From: Cryobacterium sp. PH29-G1
Lineage (GTDB): Bacteria; Actinomycetota; Actinomycetes; Actinomycetales; Microbacteriaceae
Reading direction: 5' to 3'
Length of the DNA: 64,000 bases
Assembly: GCF_030063365.1 (NCBI RefSeq)
Contig: NZ_JASISY010000013.1
Coordinates: 42,325-106,324, forward strand
This document shows, in pieces, positions 19,735 through 28,600 of this stretch. Made by a program: the position numbers and the translations under genes. Below the pieces are notes generated by a model, which was given only the letters and a program-made list of their open reading frames with translations, did no database searches and was not told the origin of the DNA. Position 1 is the first letter of the stretch. The number at the start of each line of letters is the position of its first letter.

Positions 19735-19785
19735 AAAGGCCGGCTGGCCAGCACCCATGAAGGGTTGCTGGCCAGCCGGCCCGTG
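19735..19785 (-). terminator. Rho-independent terminator of tig
   Basis: A perfect 16-base inverted repeat (19738-19753 with 19766-19781, loop of 12) is followed on the minus strand by CTTTTG. It lies 33 bases beyond the tig stop, so it should separate tig transcription from clpP1. Confidence 0.85.
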
Positions 19786-19813
19786 CCCGCCGTCAGGCGG
19801 TACTGCTCACACG

Positions 19814-21211
19814 CTACTTCTTGGCAGCGGCTTTCTTCTTCTTGGGCTTGTCTTCTACCTCGACGTCGGCCTCGTCGATCTGAGCCTCACCGACCTCGCT
19901 GGATGCGATGTCTGCTACAGCAGAGGTTTCCTCCTCAGTCGGGCCGGTGAACTCACTCAGGTCGACCGGCTTGCCGTTGGAGTCAACGACTTCGGCCTTG
20001 CCCAGGGCAATGGCGAGAGCCTTGTTACGAGCAACTTCGGCGACCATCGAGGGGATCTGACCGTTGGTGTTGAGCGTCTGTACGAACTCACTCGGGTCCA
20101 TGCCGTACTGGCTGGCACCCTGAATGAGGTACTGGGTGAGCTCGTCTTGGCTGACCTTGACCTGCTCGGCTTCGGCGATCGTGTCGAGCAGAATCTGCTG
20201 ACGGAACGTCTTCTCGCTAGCTTCGGTGACCTCGGCGCGGTGCGTGTCGTCCTCGAGGCGGCTTTCGCCCTCGAGGTGACGGTTCACCTCGTCCAGGATG
20301 ATCGCGGCGGGGATCGGAACCTCAACGGATCCGAGGAGAGTGTCGATGAGACGCTCGCGGGCCTGGCTGCCCTGGCCGAAGACCTTGGACTTCTCCACCT
20401 GAACCTTGAGGCTCTCGGTGAGCTCGGCGATCGTGTCGAACTCGCTCGAGATCTGAGCGAAGTCGTCGTTCGCCTCGGGAAGCTCGCGCTCCTTGACGGC
20501 GATGACCGTGATCGTGATCTCGGCCGTCTCGCCCTCGTGATCTCCACCCATGAGGTCGGAGTTGAAGGTGGTGGTCTCGCCGGCGCTCAGTGAATCAAGT
20601 GCCTCGTCGATGCCGTCGATGAGGTCGCCGGAGCCAACCTCGTAGGAGATGCCGCTCGCGGTATCGACCTCTTCGCCGTCGATCGCGGCGTTCAGGTCGA
20701 TCTGGGCGAAGTCGCCGGTCTTGGCGGGACGCTCAACGGTGATCAGCGTGCCAAAGCGGCTGCGCAGCTTGTCGAGTTCTTCGGCGACTTCTTCGTCGGT
20801 TACCTCGACGGCGTCGACGGTCAGCTTGAGGCCGGCGTAGCTGGGCAGGTCGATTTCGGGGCGCACGTCAACCTCGATAGCGAGAAGCAGGTCACCAGAG
20901 AAGTCGGTGTTGCTCGGCCATTCGATGATGTCGGCCTCGGGACGACCCAGCGGGCGCAGCTTGTTCTCTTCGACGGCAGCGCGGTAGAAACCGTCGAGAC
21001 CCTCGTTGACGGCGTGTTCCAGAACGGCGGCCTTGCCGACGCGCTGGTCAATGATGGCCGGCGGGATTTTTCCCTTACGAAAGCCGGGGATGTTGATGTC
21101 TTCGGCGATGTGGCCGTAAGCATGGGTGATGGCTGGCTTCAGCTCGTCGGGGCTCACCGTGATGGTGAGCTTGGCGCGCGTGGGGCTCAGTTTTTCGACC
21201 GTGGACTTCAC
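19814..21211 (-). CDS. tig: Trigger factor (ribosome-associated chaperone)
   Basis: Binds at the ribosomal exit tunnel and folds nascent chains. The 465-residue protein has the N-terminal ribosome-binding signature [13 protein letters not shown], a central FKBP-type prolyl isomerase domain (residues ~165-240, with [14 protein letters not shown] and [16 protein letters not shown]), a helical chaperone domain, and a Lys/Ala-rich tail. I take the GTG at 21211 because AGGAGAG lies seven bases upstream and [15 protein letters not shown] is the usual beginning; the open frame to 21295 enters the tRNA-Pro gene. Confidence 0.97.
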   Translation of the reverse strand: MKSTVEKLSPTRAKLTITVSPDELKPAITHAYGHIAEDINIPGFRKGKIPPAIIDQRVGKAAVLEHAVNEGLDGFYRAAVEENKLRPLGRPEADIIEWPSNTDFSGDLLLAIEVDVRPEIDLPSYAGLKLTVDAVEVTDEEVAEELDKLRSRFGTLITVERPAKTGDFAQIDLNAAIDGEEVDTASGISYEVGSGDLIDGIDEALDSLSAGETTTFNSDLMGGDHEGETAEITITVIAVKERELPEANDDFAQISSEFDTIAELTESLKVQVEKSKVFGQGSQARERLIDTLLGSVEVPIPAAIILDEVNRHLEGESRLEDDTHRAEVTEASEKTFRQQILLDTIAEAEQVKVSQDELTQYLIQGASQYGMDPSEFVQTLNTNGQIPSMVAEVARNKALAIALGKAEVVDSNGKPVDLSEFTGPTEEETSAVADIASSEVGEAQIDEADVEVEDKPKKKKAAAKK

Positions 21212-21254
21212 TCGTGACTCTCCTGTGTATTGAAACGGTGTGCTGCGGATAATG

Positions 21255-21328
21255 TCGGGGCGACAGGAGTTGAACCTGCGACTTCTCGCCCCCAAAACGA
21301 GCGCTCTACCAAGCTGAGCTACGCCCCG
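21255..21328 (-). tRNA. tRNA-Pro (anticodon TGG)
   Basis: All four arms fold: acceptor CGGGGCG/CGCCCCG, D-arm GCTC/GAGC, anticodon arm CTCGT/GCGAG with loop TTTGGGG, and T-arm with TTCAACT. The anticodon TGG reads CCA and, by wobble, other Pro codons. CCA is not encoded at the 3' end. It lies directly upstream of tig on the same strand. Confidence 0.95.
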
Positions 21329-21513
21329 GATCTACTTCGACCCGCTGGTACTACTTTGTTGGGGAATCAAACTGTTGACGCAGGCGAAAGCTCACGACAG
21401 GCGGATTGACCTCAGCCAGTCTAATGCACGCCTTTCGAGCGGATGCGCCCGGACTGGCATTCGGCACCCGGTTTCCTGTACTACGATGTTCGAGTGCCAA
21501 GATTTCTTGGCTT

Positions 21514-21584
21514 GGGGTCGTAGCTCAATGGTAGAGCCTGAGTTTTCCAAACTTATGACGCGGGTTCGATTCCCGTCGACCCCT
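21514..21584 (+). tRNA. tRNA-Gly (anticodon TCC)
   Basis: The cloverleaf is complete: acceptor GGGGTCG/GACCCC(pairing with G), D-arm GCTC/GAGC with a short AATGGTA loop, anticodon arm TGAGT/ACTTA with loop TTTCCAA, and T-arm CGGGT-TTCGATTC-type loop-CCGTC. Anticodon TCC reads GGA/GGG. CCA is not encoded. It is divergent from the tRNA-Pro/tig unit and is followed by a strong hairpin. Confidence 0.93.
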
Positions 21585-21592
21585 CCCCCCAA

Positions 21593-21625
21593 CGAAAGCC
21601 GCCGGCCACAGGCCAGCGGCTTTCG
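21593..21625 (+). terminator. Bidirectional hairpin after tRNA-Gly
   Basis: CGAAAGCCGC pairs with GCGGCTTTCG and the inner GGCC/GGCC stem closes an ACA loop, with one bulged A. It lies nine bases after tRNA-Gly and about 80 bases past the stop of the convergent multicopper oxidase gene, so it may end both transcripts. Confidence 0.75.
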
Positions 21626-21702
21626 CCGTTAACGGCCACCCTGCGGGCGCCTCAGCAGCTGCTGGCCCAGCACCCGTGGTCCGTTCAGCGGCCGTGGGCC
21701 GT

Positions 21703-23295
21703 TCAGTGGCCGTGGTCCACCGACAGCGCCCGGGGCCCACTGCCGAGGGCCAGATTTGATTTCGGCACGATCGCATCGTGCGCCGTCGGCGGTGTTCCCG
21801 CCGTGTCGCCCGGCTGCACGACGACGAATTGGGCCATCATACCGGCGTCTTCATGCGCGAGCATGTGGCAATGAATCATGTACGGAAAGTCGGGATCGGT
21901 ATATTCCGAAAATTGCATAATGAGCTCGTAGCGAACGCCGGGCTCAAGGTAAATGGTGTCTTTCCAACCCGAGAGTTCTGCTGGCGGCGGTTCGGTACCC
22001 ACCCGCAGCACCTGAAACTGCACGGCGTGCACGTGAAAGTTGTGCGGCAGCGGCATGGCATTGTCCACGGTCCACACCTCGGTGGCCCCGGCCTGAACGG
22101 TCTCATCGATGCGTGTCATATCCATCAACCGGTTATTGATCGTGTACCCGTTGAGGGTGAACGAACGCTCGACCGAGGCATCCGCTTTGCTTAGCGGATT
22201 AATGTTCGCGAGTGTGGTGGACACCTCCCCGGCGCTGTCGAGCTGGTCGGCGGCACGCAGTTCCATGACGTCGAGCCGGTCGTCGCCCGCATTGCTGGTC
22301 GAAGCTTTGGCCGAGGTGCCGAGATCCGGGGCGGTGGATTGCAGTTTCACGGTCTCACCCGGGGCAACGCGCACGAGGACCTCGGCGCGCTCCCCCGGTG
22401 ACAAGCGGATGCCCGTCATCGGTGCCGTTTCGCCCAGCAGTCCCCCGTCGGTGGCGATCAGGTCAAAAGACCGCCCGTCGCTCAATCCGAAATCGTAGAT
22501 GCGGGCCGCCGACGCGTTGACCAGGCGAAGCCGCACCACGTCCGTCGTGACGTCGAGGTAGGGCGCCAGAGTGCCATTGACGAGCACTTCGTTACCGATC
22601 GCGCCGATGTATCCGCGCACATTAGAGGTGAACTGCCCGTTCGTGTCAAACCGGCGGTCCTGCACCACAACGGGAATATCGTCGACTCCGTAGCTGCGAG
22701 GCAGAGTGAGAGCTGCCTCTTCGTCGTCCTGCAGCAGGAAGAGGCCGGCGAGACCCATTTCGACCTGGTGTTCGGTGGTACCGACCGGGTGTGGGTGATA
22801 CCAGAGAGTCGCGGCCGGCTGTTCGATGGTGAAATTTGGGCTCCACTCAGCACCCGGTTCCACGACCTGGTGCGGTCCGCCGTCCATTTCGGCTGGCAGA
22901 TTCATGCCGTGCCAGTGCACGGTGGTGACCTCGTCGAGGTCGTTTTTGACGTTGATGCGCACTTTCTCGCCACGCTGGGCAACGAGGGTCGGTCCGAGAA
23001 AGCTACCGTTGTAGCCCCAGGTGTCGGTGTGGACGCCGGGCGTGAACTCGGTCGTTCCGGCCTGAGCCGTGAGATTGAAGACCCGCTCGCCGGCGGCGTT
23101 AACGGCCGACTCCGCCAGCGGCGGGATCGCGAGCGGGTTGACGAAATCGATGGTGTCGACCGTGTTGATGACACCGGCACCGTTATCGCCCGAGCACGCA
23201 GTGAGGCCGATGGCCAACAGCACAGCGCCGACGACGACGCCGCTGACGATGGTCGCGATGCGACGACGGGGAGTGTTTATTCGAGCACGGATCAT
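21703..23295 (-). CDS. Multicopper oxidase, lipoprotein (CueO-like)
   Basis: Membrane-attached oxidase of 530 residues that probably oxidises Cu(I) or phenolic compounds with oxygen. The signal peptide ends in the lipobox LTAC, making Cys34 the lipidated residue. All four copper motifs are present: HWHGMNLP, WYHPH, HNFHVHAVQF and HCHMLAHEDAGMM (T1 Cys, His and Met). The start ATG at 23295 is taken because it opens the signal peptide; the longer frame overlaps nei. It is the last gene of a minus-strand series behind nei with a 55-base gap. It is a complete, conventional three-domain enzyme, unlike the divided one at 32-35 kb. Confidence 0.93.
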   Translation of the reverse strand: MIRARINTPRRRIATIVSGVVVGAVLLAIGLTACSGDNGAGVINTVDTIDFVNPLAIPPLAESAVNAAGERVFNLTAQAGTTEFTPGVHTDTWGYNGSFLGPTLVAQRGEKVRINVKNDLDEVTTVHWHGMNLPAEMDGGPHQVVEPGAEWSPNFTIEQPAATLWYHPHPVGTTEHQVEMGLAGLFLLQDDEEAALTLPRSYGVDDIPVVVQDRRFDTNGQFTSNVRGYIGAIGNEVLVNGTLAPYLDVTTDVVRLRLVNASAARIYDFGLSDGRSFDLIATDGGLLGETAPMTGIRLSPGERAEVLVRVAPGETVKLQSTAPDLGTSAKASTSNAGDDRLDVMELRAADQLDSAGEVSTTLANINPLSKADASVERSFTLNGYTINNRLMDMTRIDETVQAGATEVWTVDNAMPLPHNFHVHAVQFQVLRVGTEPPPAELSGWKDTIYLEPGVRYELIMQFSEYTDPDFPYMIHCHMLAHEDAGMMAQFVVVQPGDTAGTPPTAHDAIVPKSNLALGSGPRALSVDHGH

Positions 23296-23350
23296 CTGTC
23301 TAGTTTCCCTCGTTTGTGGAGCCCGCTCGCGCCGGCTCAGCTGCGCAGGC

Positions 23351-24352
23351 TTAGGCCTGGCACCGTGGGCACCAGTACAGTTTGCGCGCCGCCATCTCTT
23401 CCAGCACGATGTGAGTGCCGCAGACCCGACAGGGCAGCCCCTCACGCTTGTAGACCCAGTGCCGGTCAGCACGATTCTTCATGGCGAGCCGGTACTGGTC
23501 CCCCTCCAGCTGGTCCATCGTCATCATCTGGCCGGTCGCCACACCAATATGCAGCAGGTGCGCCCAATCGCGCCAGAGTGCGCGCACGGTCGCATCACTG
23601 AGCGATTTGCCGGGCGCATGCGGGTTCAGGCCCGCGCGAAACAGCATTTCGGCTCGGTAAACGTTGCCGATTCCGCTGACCACGCTCTGGTCCATCAGCA
23701 GCCGGCCGATCGGGGTCGGCTTCTTACGCACGGTCGTCACGAACCGTTCCGCGGCCTCCGGTGTGTTGTCCAGCTCCGGGTCGGGTCCGAGCTTGCCGAT
23801 CACCGCGTCGACCTGAGCCGGATCGAGCACTTCGCAGGCGGTCGGTCCACGCAGATCGGCGCACACCGTGTCGCTGAGCAGGCGCACGCGCACCTGGCCG
23901 ACCGGTTCGGGAGGAAAAGTGTCGGCGAGGTCGATCTCTTTTTCCTGTTCCGACATGCGCACCCGGGTGCGCCGGGGCGCTCCGATACTGAAGATGGAAT
24001 TTTCACCGGCCGCGTCGAAGGTTGGTGCTTCGGCCCCGTCTTTGAGCTCGGTCCCGTGCTGGTTGGTCTGGCCCATGCGGCCGTTGGCCGAGGCCATCGT
24101 GGCGTCCATGAGAATGTCGCCGCTGAAGTCCCAGGCTCCATACATGCCTAAGTGGATGCGTAGCCACAATCCGTGGTCAAATTCCAGAAACATCTGCTTA
24201 CCGACGGCGCGAGCATCAGTTACCGTGTGCCCGCTCAGCTGCGCGGCACCGACGACGAACCGGCCCTGCGGCGAAGTAACGGTGACCCGGTGACCGACAA
24301 AGTTTCGCTGAAATTGCCGGGTGATGCGGTGTACGGAATGGCCCTCGGGCAC
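23351..24352 (-). CDS. nei: Fpg/Nei-family DNA glycosylase/AP lyase
   Basis: Removes oxidised bases from DNA. Starting from a GTG, the mature N-terminus would be Pro2-Glu3 (PEGHSVHR), the nucleophile and general acid of the family; the MPEGHSVHR version is characteristic of Nei-type rather than Fpg-type enzymes. The helix-two-turn-helix motif appears around GIGNVYRAEMLFRAGLNPH, and the C-terminal zinc finger has CRVCG and CPRCQ. Length is 333 residues. It begins six bases after rpiB and is surely in the same transcript. Confidence 0.93.
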   Translation of the reverse strand: MPEGHSVHRITRQFQRNFVGHRVTVTSPQGRFVVGAAQLSGHTVTDARAVGKQMFLEFDHGLWLRIHLGMYGAWDFSGDILMDATMASANGRMGQTNQHGTELKDGAEAPTFDAAGENSIFSIGAPRRTRVRMSEQEKEIDLADTFPPEPVGQVRVRLLSDTVCADLRGPTACEVLDPAQVDAVIGKLGPDPELDNTPEAAERFVTTVRKKPTPIGRLLMDQSVVSGIGNVYRAEMLFRAGLNPHAPGKSLSDATVRALWRDWAHLLHIGVATGQMMTMDQLEGDQYRLAMKNRADRHWVYKREGLPCRVCGTHIVLEEMAARKLYWCPRCQA

Positions 24353-24358
24353 CTCAGC

Positions 24359-24856
24359 TCACTTGCCGTCGACGTCGATGTTTTTGCCGGCGATCGTTCC
24401 GGTGCGCTCATATTCGCCCAGCTGACGGATGCGACGCACGTGACGCTCCTCATCAGTGAACGGCTCAGCGATGAACGCGTCGATGAAGCTGGTGGCCTCT
24501 TCGATCGTGTGTTCGCGAGCACCGATCGAGATGACGTTGGCATCGTTGTGTTCGCGGGCGAGCCGAGCGGTGCTGAGGTTCCATACCAGGGCGGCACGGG
24601 CGCCGGACACCTTGTTGGCGGCCATCTGCTCACCGTTGCCCGAACCGCCGAACACGACGCCGAGCGCCTCGATGCCGGTCTCGAGGTCGTCGACGGTGGC
24701 CTGCGCAGCGTTGATGCAAAACGCCGGGTAGTCGTCGAGGGCGTCGTAGGCCGTCGGTCCGTGGTCGATGACCTCGTGACCGGCAGTACGCAGGTGCGTG
24801 ATCAGGTGGTGGCTGAGGTCGAGTCCGGCATGGTCCGTGGCGATGTGGATGCGCAT
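24359..24856 (-). CDS. rpiB: Ribose-5-phosphate isomerase B
   Basis: Interconverts ribose-5-phosphate and ribulose-5-phosphate in the pentose phosphate pathway. The 165-residue LacA/RpiB-fold protein starts MRIHIATDHAGLDL and has GGSGNGEQMAANK, in which the E. coli catalytic Cys is replaced, as in mycobacterial RpiB where a Glu acts as base. NDANVISIGAREH is the second family motif. It lies ten bases after the DsbA-like gene and six bases before nei. Confidence 0.95.
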   Translation of the reverse strand: MRIHIATDHAGLDLSHHLITHLRTAGHEVIDHGPTAYDALDDYPAFCINAAQATVDDLETGIEALGVVFGGSGNGEQMAANKVSGARAALVWNLSTARLAREHNDANVISIGAREHTIEEATSFIDAFIAEPFTDEERHVRRIRQLGEYERTGTIAGKNIDVDGK

Positions 24857-24865
24857 AGGAGCAGT

Positions 24866-25486
24866 CTATTTAGTGCTGACGGCGTCCGCGAAAATGGGCT
24901 CGCGGGTTCGACTGCGCTTAAGTTCGAAGAATCCGTCGTAACTGGCGAGCGCCACGACGCCGTCCCACAATTTGAGAGCCTCGTCGCCCAGTGGCGCCGG
25001 GGAAATCACGGGGCCGAAGAAGGCCACGCCGTTGACCGCAATCACCGGGGTACCAACGTCCTGGCCGACGCGGTTGATGCCGTCGAAGTGGCTGGCCCGC
25101 ATCTGTGCGTCGTACTCGTCGCTGTCGGCGAACGTGGCGAAGCTACTGGGCAGGCCCACGGCGGCGAGCGCGGCCGGAATGACCTCGTCGGGGTTGCTGT
25201 TACCGCCCGGGTGAATTTGCGTTCCGAGCGCGTCGTAGAGCGCCTTAACCATCGACTGCCCGTGCAATTCACTGGCGGCAGCCACCAAGCGGGTGTATTT
25301 GAGCGCCCGCGGCAGGAACTGCGCATAGTGCTCGCTCAGTTCCCGGTCTTCGTTGAGAACGGCGAGGCTCATCACGTGCCAGGTCACGTCAAAACCACGC
25401 AGACGGGCCACTTCATCAACCCAGCGCGAGGTCATCCACGCCCAGGGGCACGAGGGGTCAAACCAGAAGTCAACGGAATCAGTCAT
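24866..25486 (-). CDS. DsbA-family thioredoxin-fold protein (Rv2466c-like)
   Basis: A 206-residue cytosolic DsbA-fold protein resembling the mycothiol-dependent nitroreductase/oxidoreductase Rv2466c. The active-site strand reads FWFDPSCPWAWMTSRW: the first Cys of CPWC is kept and the second is Ala. The cis-Pro loop is VGTPVIAVNG. There is no signal peptide. A monothiol active site would suit glutaredoxin-like use of mycothiol, which is inference. It is the first gene of the minus-strand series with rpiB and nei and is divergent from the 18-kb secreted locus. Confidence 0.88.
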   Translation of the reverse strand: MTDSVDFWFDPSCPWAWMTSRWVDEVARLRGFDVTWHVMSLAVLNEDRELSEHYAQFLPRALKYTRLVAAASELHGQSMVKALYDALGTQIHPGGNSNPDEVIPAALAAVGLPSSFATFADSDEYDAQMRASHFDGINRVGQDVGTPVIAVNGVAFFGPVISPAPLGDEALKLWDGVVALASYDGFFELKRSRTREPIFADAVSTK

Positions 25487-25591
25487 GTCACCAGCCTAAA
25501 GCGCCCACGGTGAACGTTGCATCCATCCAGACACAGCAGCGCGCGTCGGGACAGTTCGGCGAGTGCTTCCTCTGCGCGGGTCGGGAACACC

Positions 25592-25627
25592 CCCCATTTT
25601 GGGGATCAGAGTATCCCTCACTCGGGG
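25592..25627 (+). promoter_or_regulatory. Nested inverted repeats upstream of the secreted copper-oxidase locus
   Basis: Within the 212-bp gap before the giant gene, CCCCATTTTGGGG (25592-25604), GGGATCAGAGTATCCC (25602-25617) and CCCTCACTCGGGG (25615-25627) overlap one another, giving three symmetric or near-symmetric elements in 36 bases. They lie about 70-107 bases before the ATG. A direct repeat GAGTCGTC (25659 and 25673) follows. Binding by the NarL-type regulator encoded downstream is a guess. Confidence 0.35.
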
Positions 25628-25698
25628 CTTAGCCGACCGGTCACTCCCGAGCACGATTGAGTCGTCCAGACAGAGTCGTCGCGACATTGGAGGCCAGC

Positions 25699-28600
25699 AT
25701 GAAAACGACGAGAGAATCGTACGGGGTTGTACCGCCGAAGCGGTCGATCTGGCAGCGGATCGTGAACGCCGCCACTTCCACGGCCATGGTGGCAGCGATG
25801 CTCGTCAGCCTGCCCGCACTGCCAGCTCAAGCGGCCACGACGAGTGACCTGTCGCTCAAGGTGATCAGCGCGCGCACGGAATCTCTCGCCTTCGGGGGAA
25901 CGGGCGTTCTCAAGGGCGCCGACGTCCCGGACTTCCAGTACATCATTAACGAAGACAACACCGGAACGACCGCTCAGCGCACTCCTACGGGCGACTGCGC
26001 CGCGACTACCCCCGGGTACCCGCTCAACTGCGACTGGCCGTCGATTAAAGAGGTACCGCACACCACGAGCCCGATCGTGCGCCAGGGGGATCAGGCCGAT
26101 TTCGCCAGTGGCCTGCCCCTGCCGGATGGACGCTACCTGATCTCCGTCTTGGCGGACGGTTACAAAATCGACGGCGAGCACTTCAGCGTGCCGTTGCCAG
26201 CACCGGGCCTGGTTACCGTCGAGCTGCAGCCCAACCCGCTGCCCGACTCAACGCTTCGGGCCTTCGTCTTTCAGGACACCGCGCCAACCAACGGCGCCAA
26301 CGATCAGGGTGAGCCGGGCCTGGCCGGTTTCGTCGGTCACGTCACCGACACCCTGGGCGAGTTGCAGACCGACGTCTACGGCAACCCCCTGTGCACCGTC
26401 TATGAGGGCGAGGATCCGGACACCCATGTGATCCCGAGTCTCAGCCTGGACGGAAACCAGCTCCCTGTGCCGATCAACGGTACGGGGGGCCACTGCGTCA
26501 GTGATGCCAACGGCCTGCTGACCATGCCCCACCTCGGCAGCAACCGGTACACGCTCACGGCGACCGCACCGGACGGGCAGACCTGGATTCAGACGACGAC
26601 GCTGGAAGGCAACCACGACTTTGACACCTGGCTGCTGGAGGGCAGCACCGGATACGATACCGAGGCTCTGGTGGCCGGCGAGCCCGTTCCCGGTCCGATC
26701 TTCGGTTTCGTTCCGCCCACGAATACCCTGGCCTCCGGTGCCGCCGGCAAAATCACGGGTGTGGTCGTCACCGCAAAGCAGTACACCCCGCCCAAGGGCG
26801 GCGATTTCAACTACTGGCTGGGGCTGACCGGAAGCAAGATGGGCAAGCCCATCGTCAAGCCGTGGCTCTCGCTCGCCGACCTGCAGCAGGGAGATCAAGC
26901 CGTCTGGGTGGGTATGGGCGACGCGAGCGGTGCCTTCGACATCTCCGGCGTCCCCGATGGCAACTACAGCCTGAGTTGGTGGGACGAGCCGCAGAACTAC
27001 TTCATCAACATGGTCAACGTGACCGTGAGTAATGGCGAGACGGTGCAGATGGGCAATGTGCCGACCAGCGGTTGGTGGACCGACTACGACGGGTATGTCT
27101 TCAGCGATACCAACCGCAATGGGGTCAAGGACCCCGGCGAGGGCGGTCTGCCCAACTTCACACTGACCATGCGCAAGCAGGATAACTCGTTGATGGATCG
27201 CGGCAACAACGTCGTCACCACCGACAATTTGGGCTACTACCACTTCGAGAGCGCCTACCCGCTCAGTGAGTGGACCGTGATGGAGAACTACAACGATTCC
27301 TTCTATACCACCGGGGTCACCTACCAGGCCGACAACCAGCCAACTCCGACCACCGTCAAGGGTGCTGGCGTTGATGTGAGCGTGCTGAGCATTATCGGTC
27401 TCGGCGGCCGAATGGACTGGGGCGTTCACGCGTACGACCCAACGGGCGCCAATGGCGTCGACCCCCGCAACGGCGGCATCGTCGGCTCGGTGAGTTACGA
27501 CACGACTCGTAACGAGCTCGACCCACAGTACGCCGCCTCCGAGGACTGGCAGCCGGGCGTCTCCGATCTGCCGGTGGAGTTGTATGCGACCGTCGACTGC
27601 GGCACGCACGCGGATACACCGTGCGGTGGCACGAACGATGCCTTTGAGTTGGCATCCGACGGGTCCCTGGCCACGGGCAAGCTGCTGAATACCTACGTCT
27701 CGGAGCAGTGGAGCCGCCCGACCGGATGCGTGGCCCGCGACGTGGATGGCAACCCGCTCGTGCACGCCGCCGACAGTCTGACGGCGTTCGATGAGAATGT
27801 GCTCGTGCCCTCGCAGGAGACAACGGGCGCGTGCATCTCGAGCTTCATGCAGGGCGTGCAGTTCGGGCCCTACCCGACAGATCAAGGCACGACCGACGCC
27901 AACTTTGGTGCGGCCGTGGACGGCAACTACGGCTTCGCTGACGCCTGCACCGGCACACTCGACGCTTCAGATCCGTCCGCTCCCACCTGCGATGCAGCCT
28001 TCGAGCCTCTGGGGAGCGGGGACTATCTGGTCCGGCTTGCGATTCCGCAAGACGCCACCGGTGACCCGTTGTACAAGGTGACCGGCGAAGAGGACATCAA
28101 TATCGGAAACGGCGACCAGATCGTGCCGCAGGTGCCACCGCCGTCCTGCGCCGGCAAGCTTCACACCGTCGACCTCGACGGTGACGGTACGGACAACTAC
28201 CCCGCTGTGGTCGGCAACGACACCAACGGTGTTCCCACGGGTGTCACCGTACCGGCCTCGACCCCCGTCAAAAACGCGACCTTCCTCGACATCGGCGGGT
28301 CACCATATGAAGGCTCCCCCAAGGCGGCCTGCGACACCAAGCTGGTGCGAGTGAACAACGGCAAGTCGGTTGTGCCCATGTTCAACATCTTCACCGACGT
28401 CCCGGTCCCGTCCCGCCTGCGTGGCCTGATCGTGGACGACATCAACTTCTCCACCGACCCGCGTTCGACGCTCTACGGAGAGAAGACGGGCATAGCCTTC
28501 GCACCGGTGGGTATCTACGACTTCGCCAACCGGCTGGTCACGACCCTCGAGTCTGACTTCAACGGCTCGTACGACGTGCTACTGCCCTCCACCAACCACA

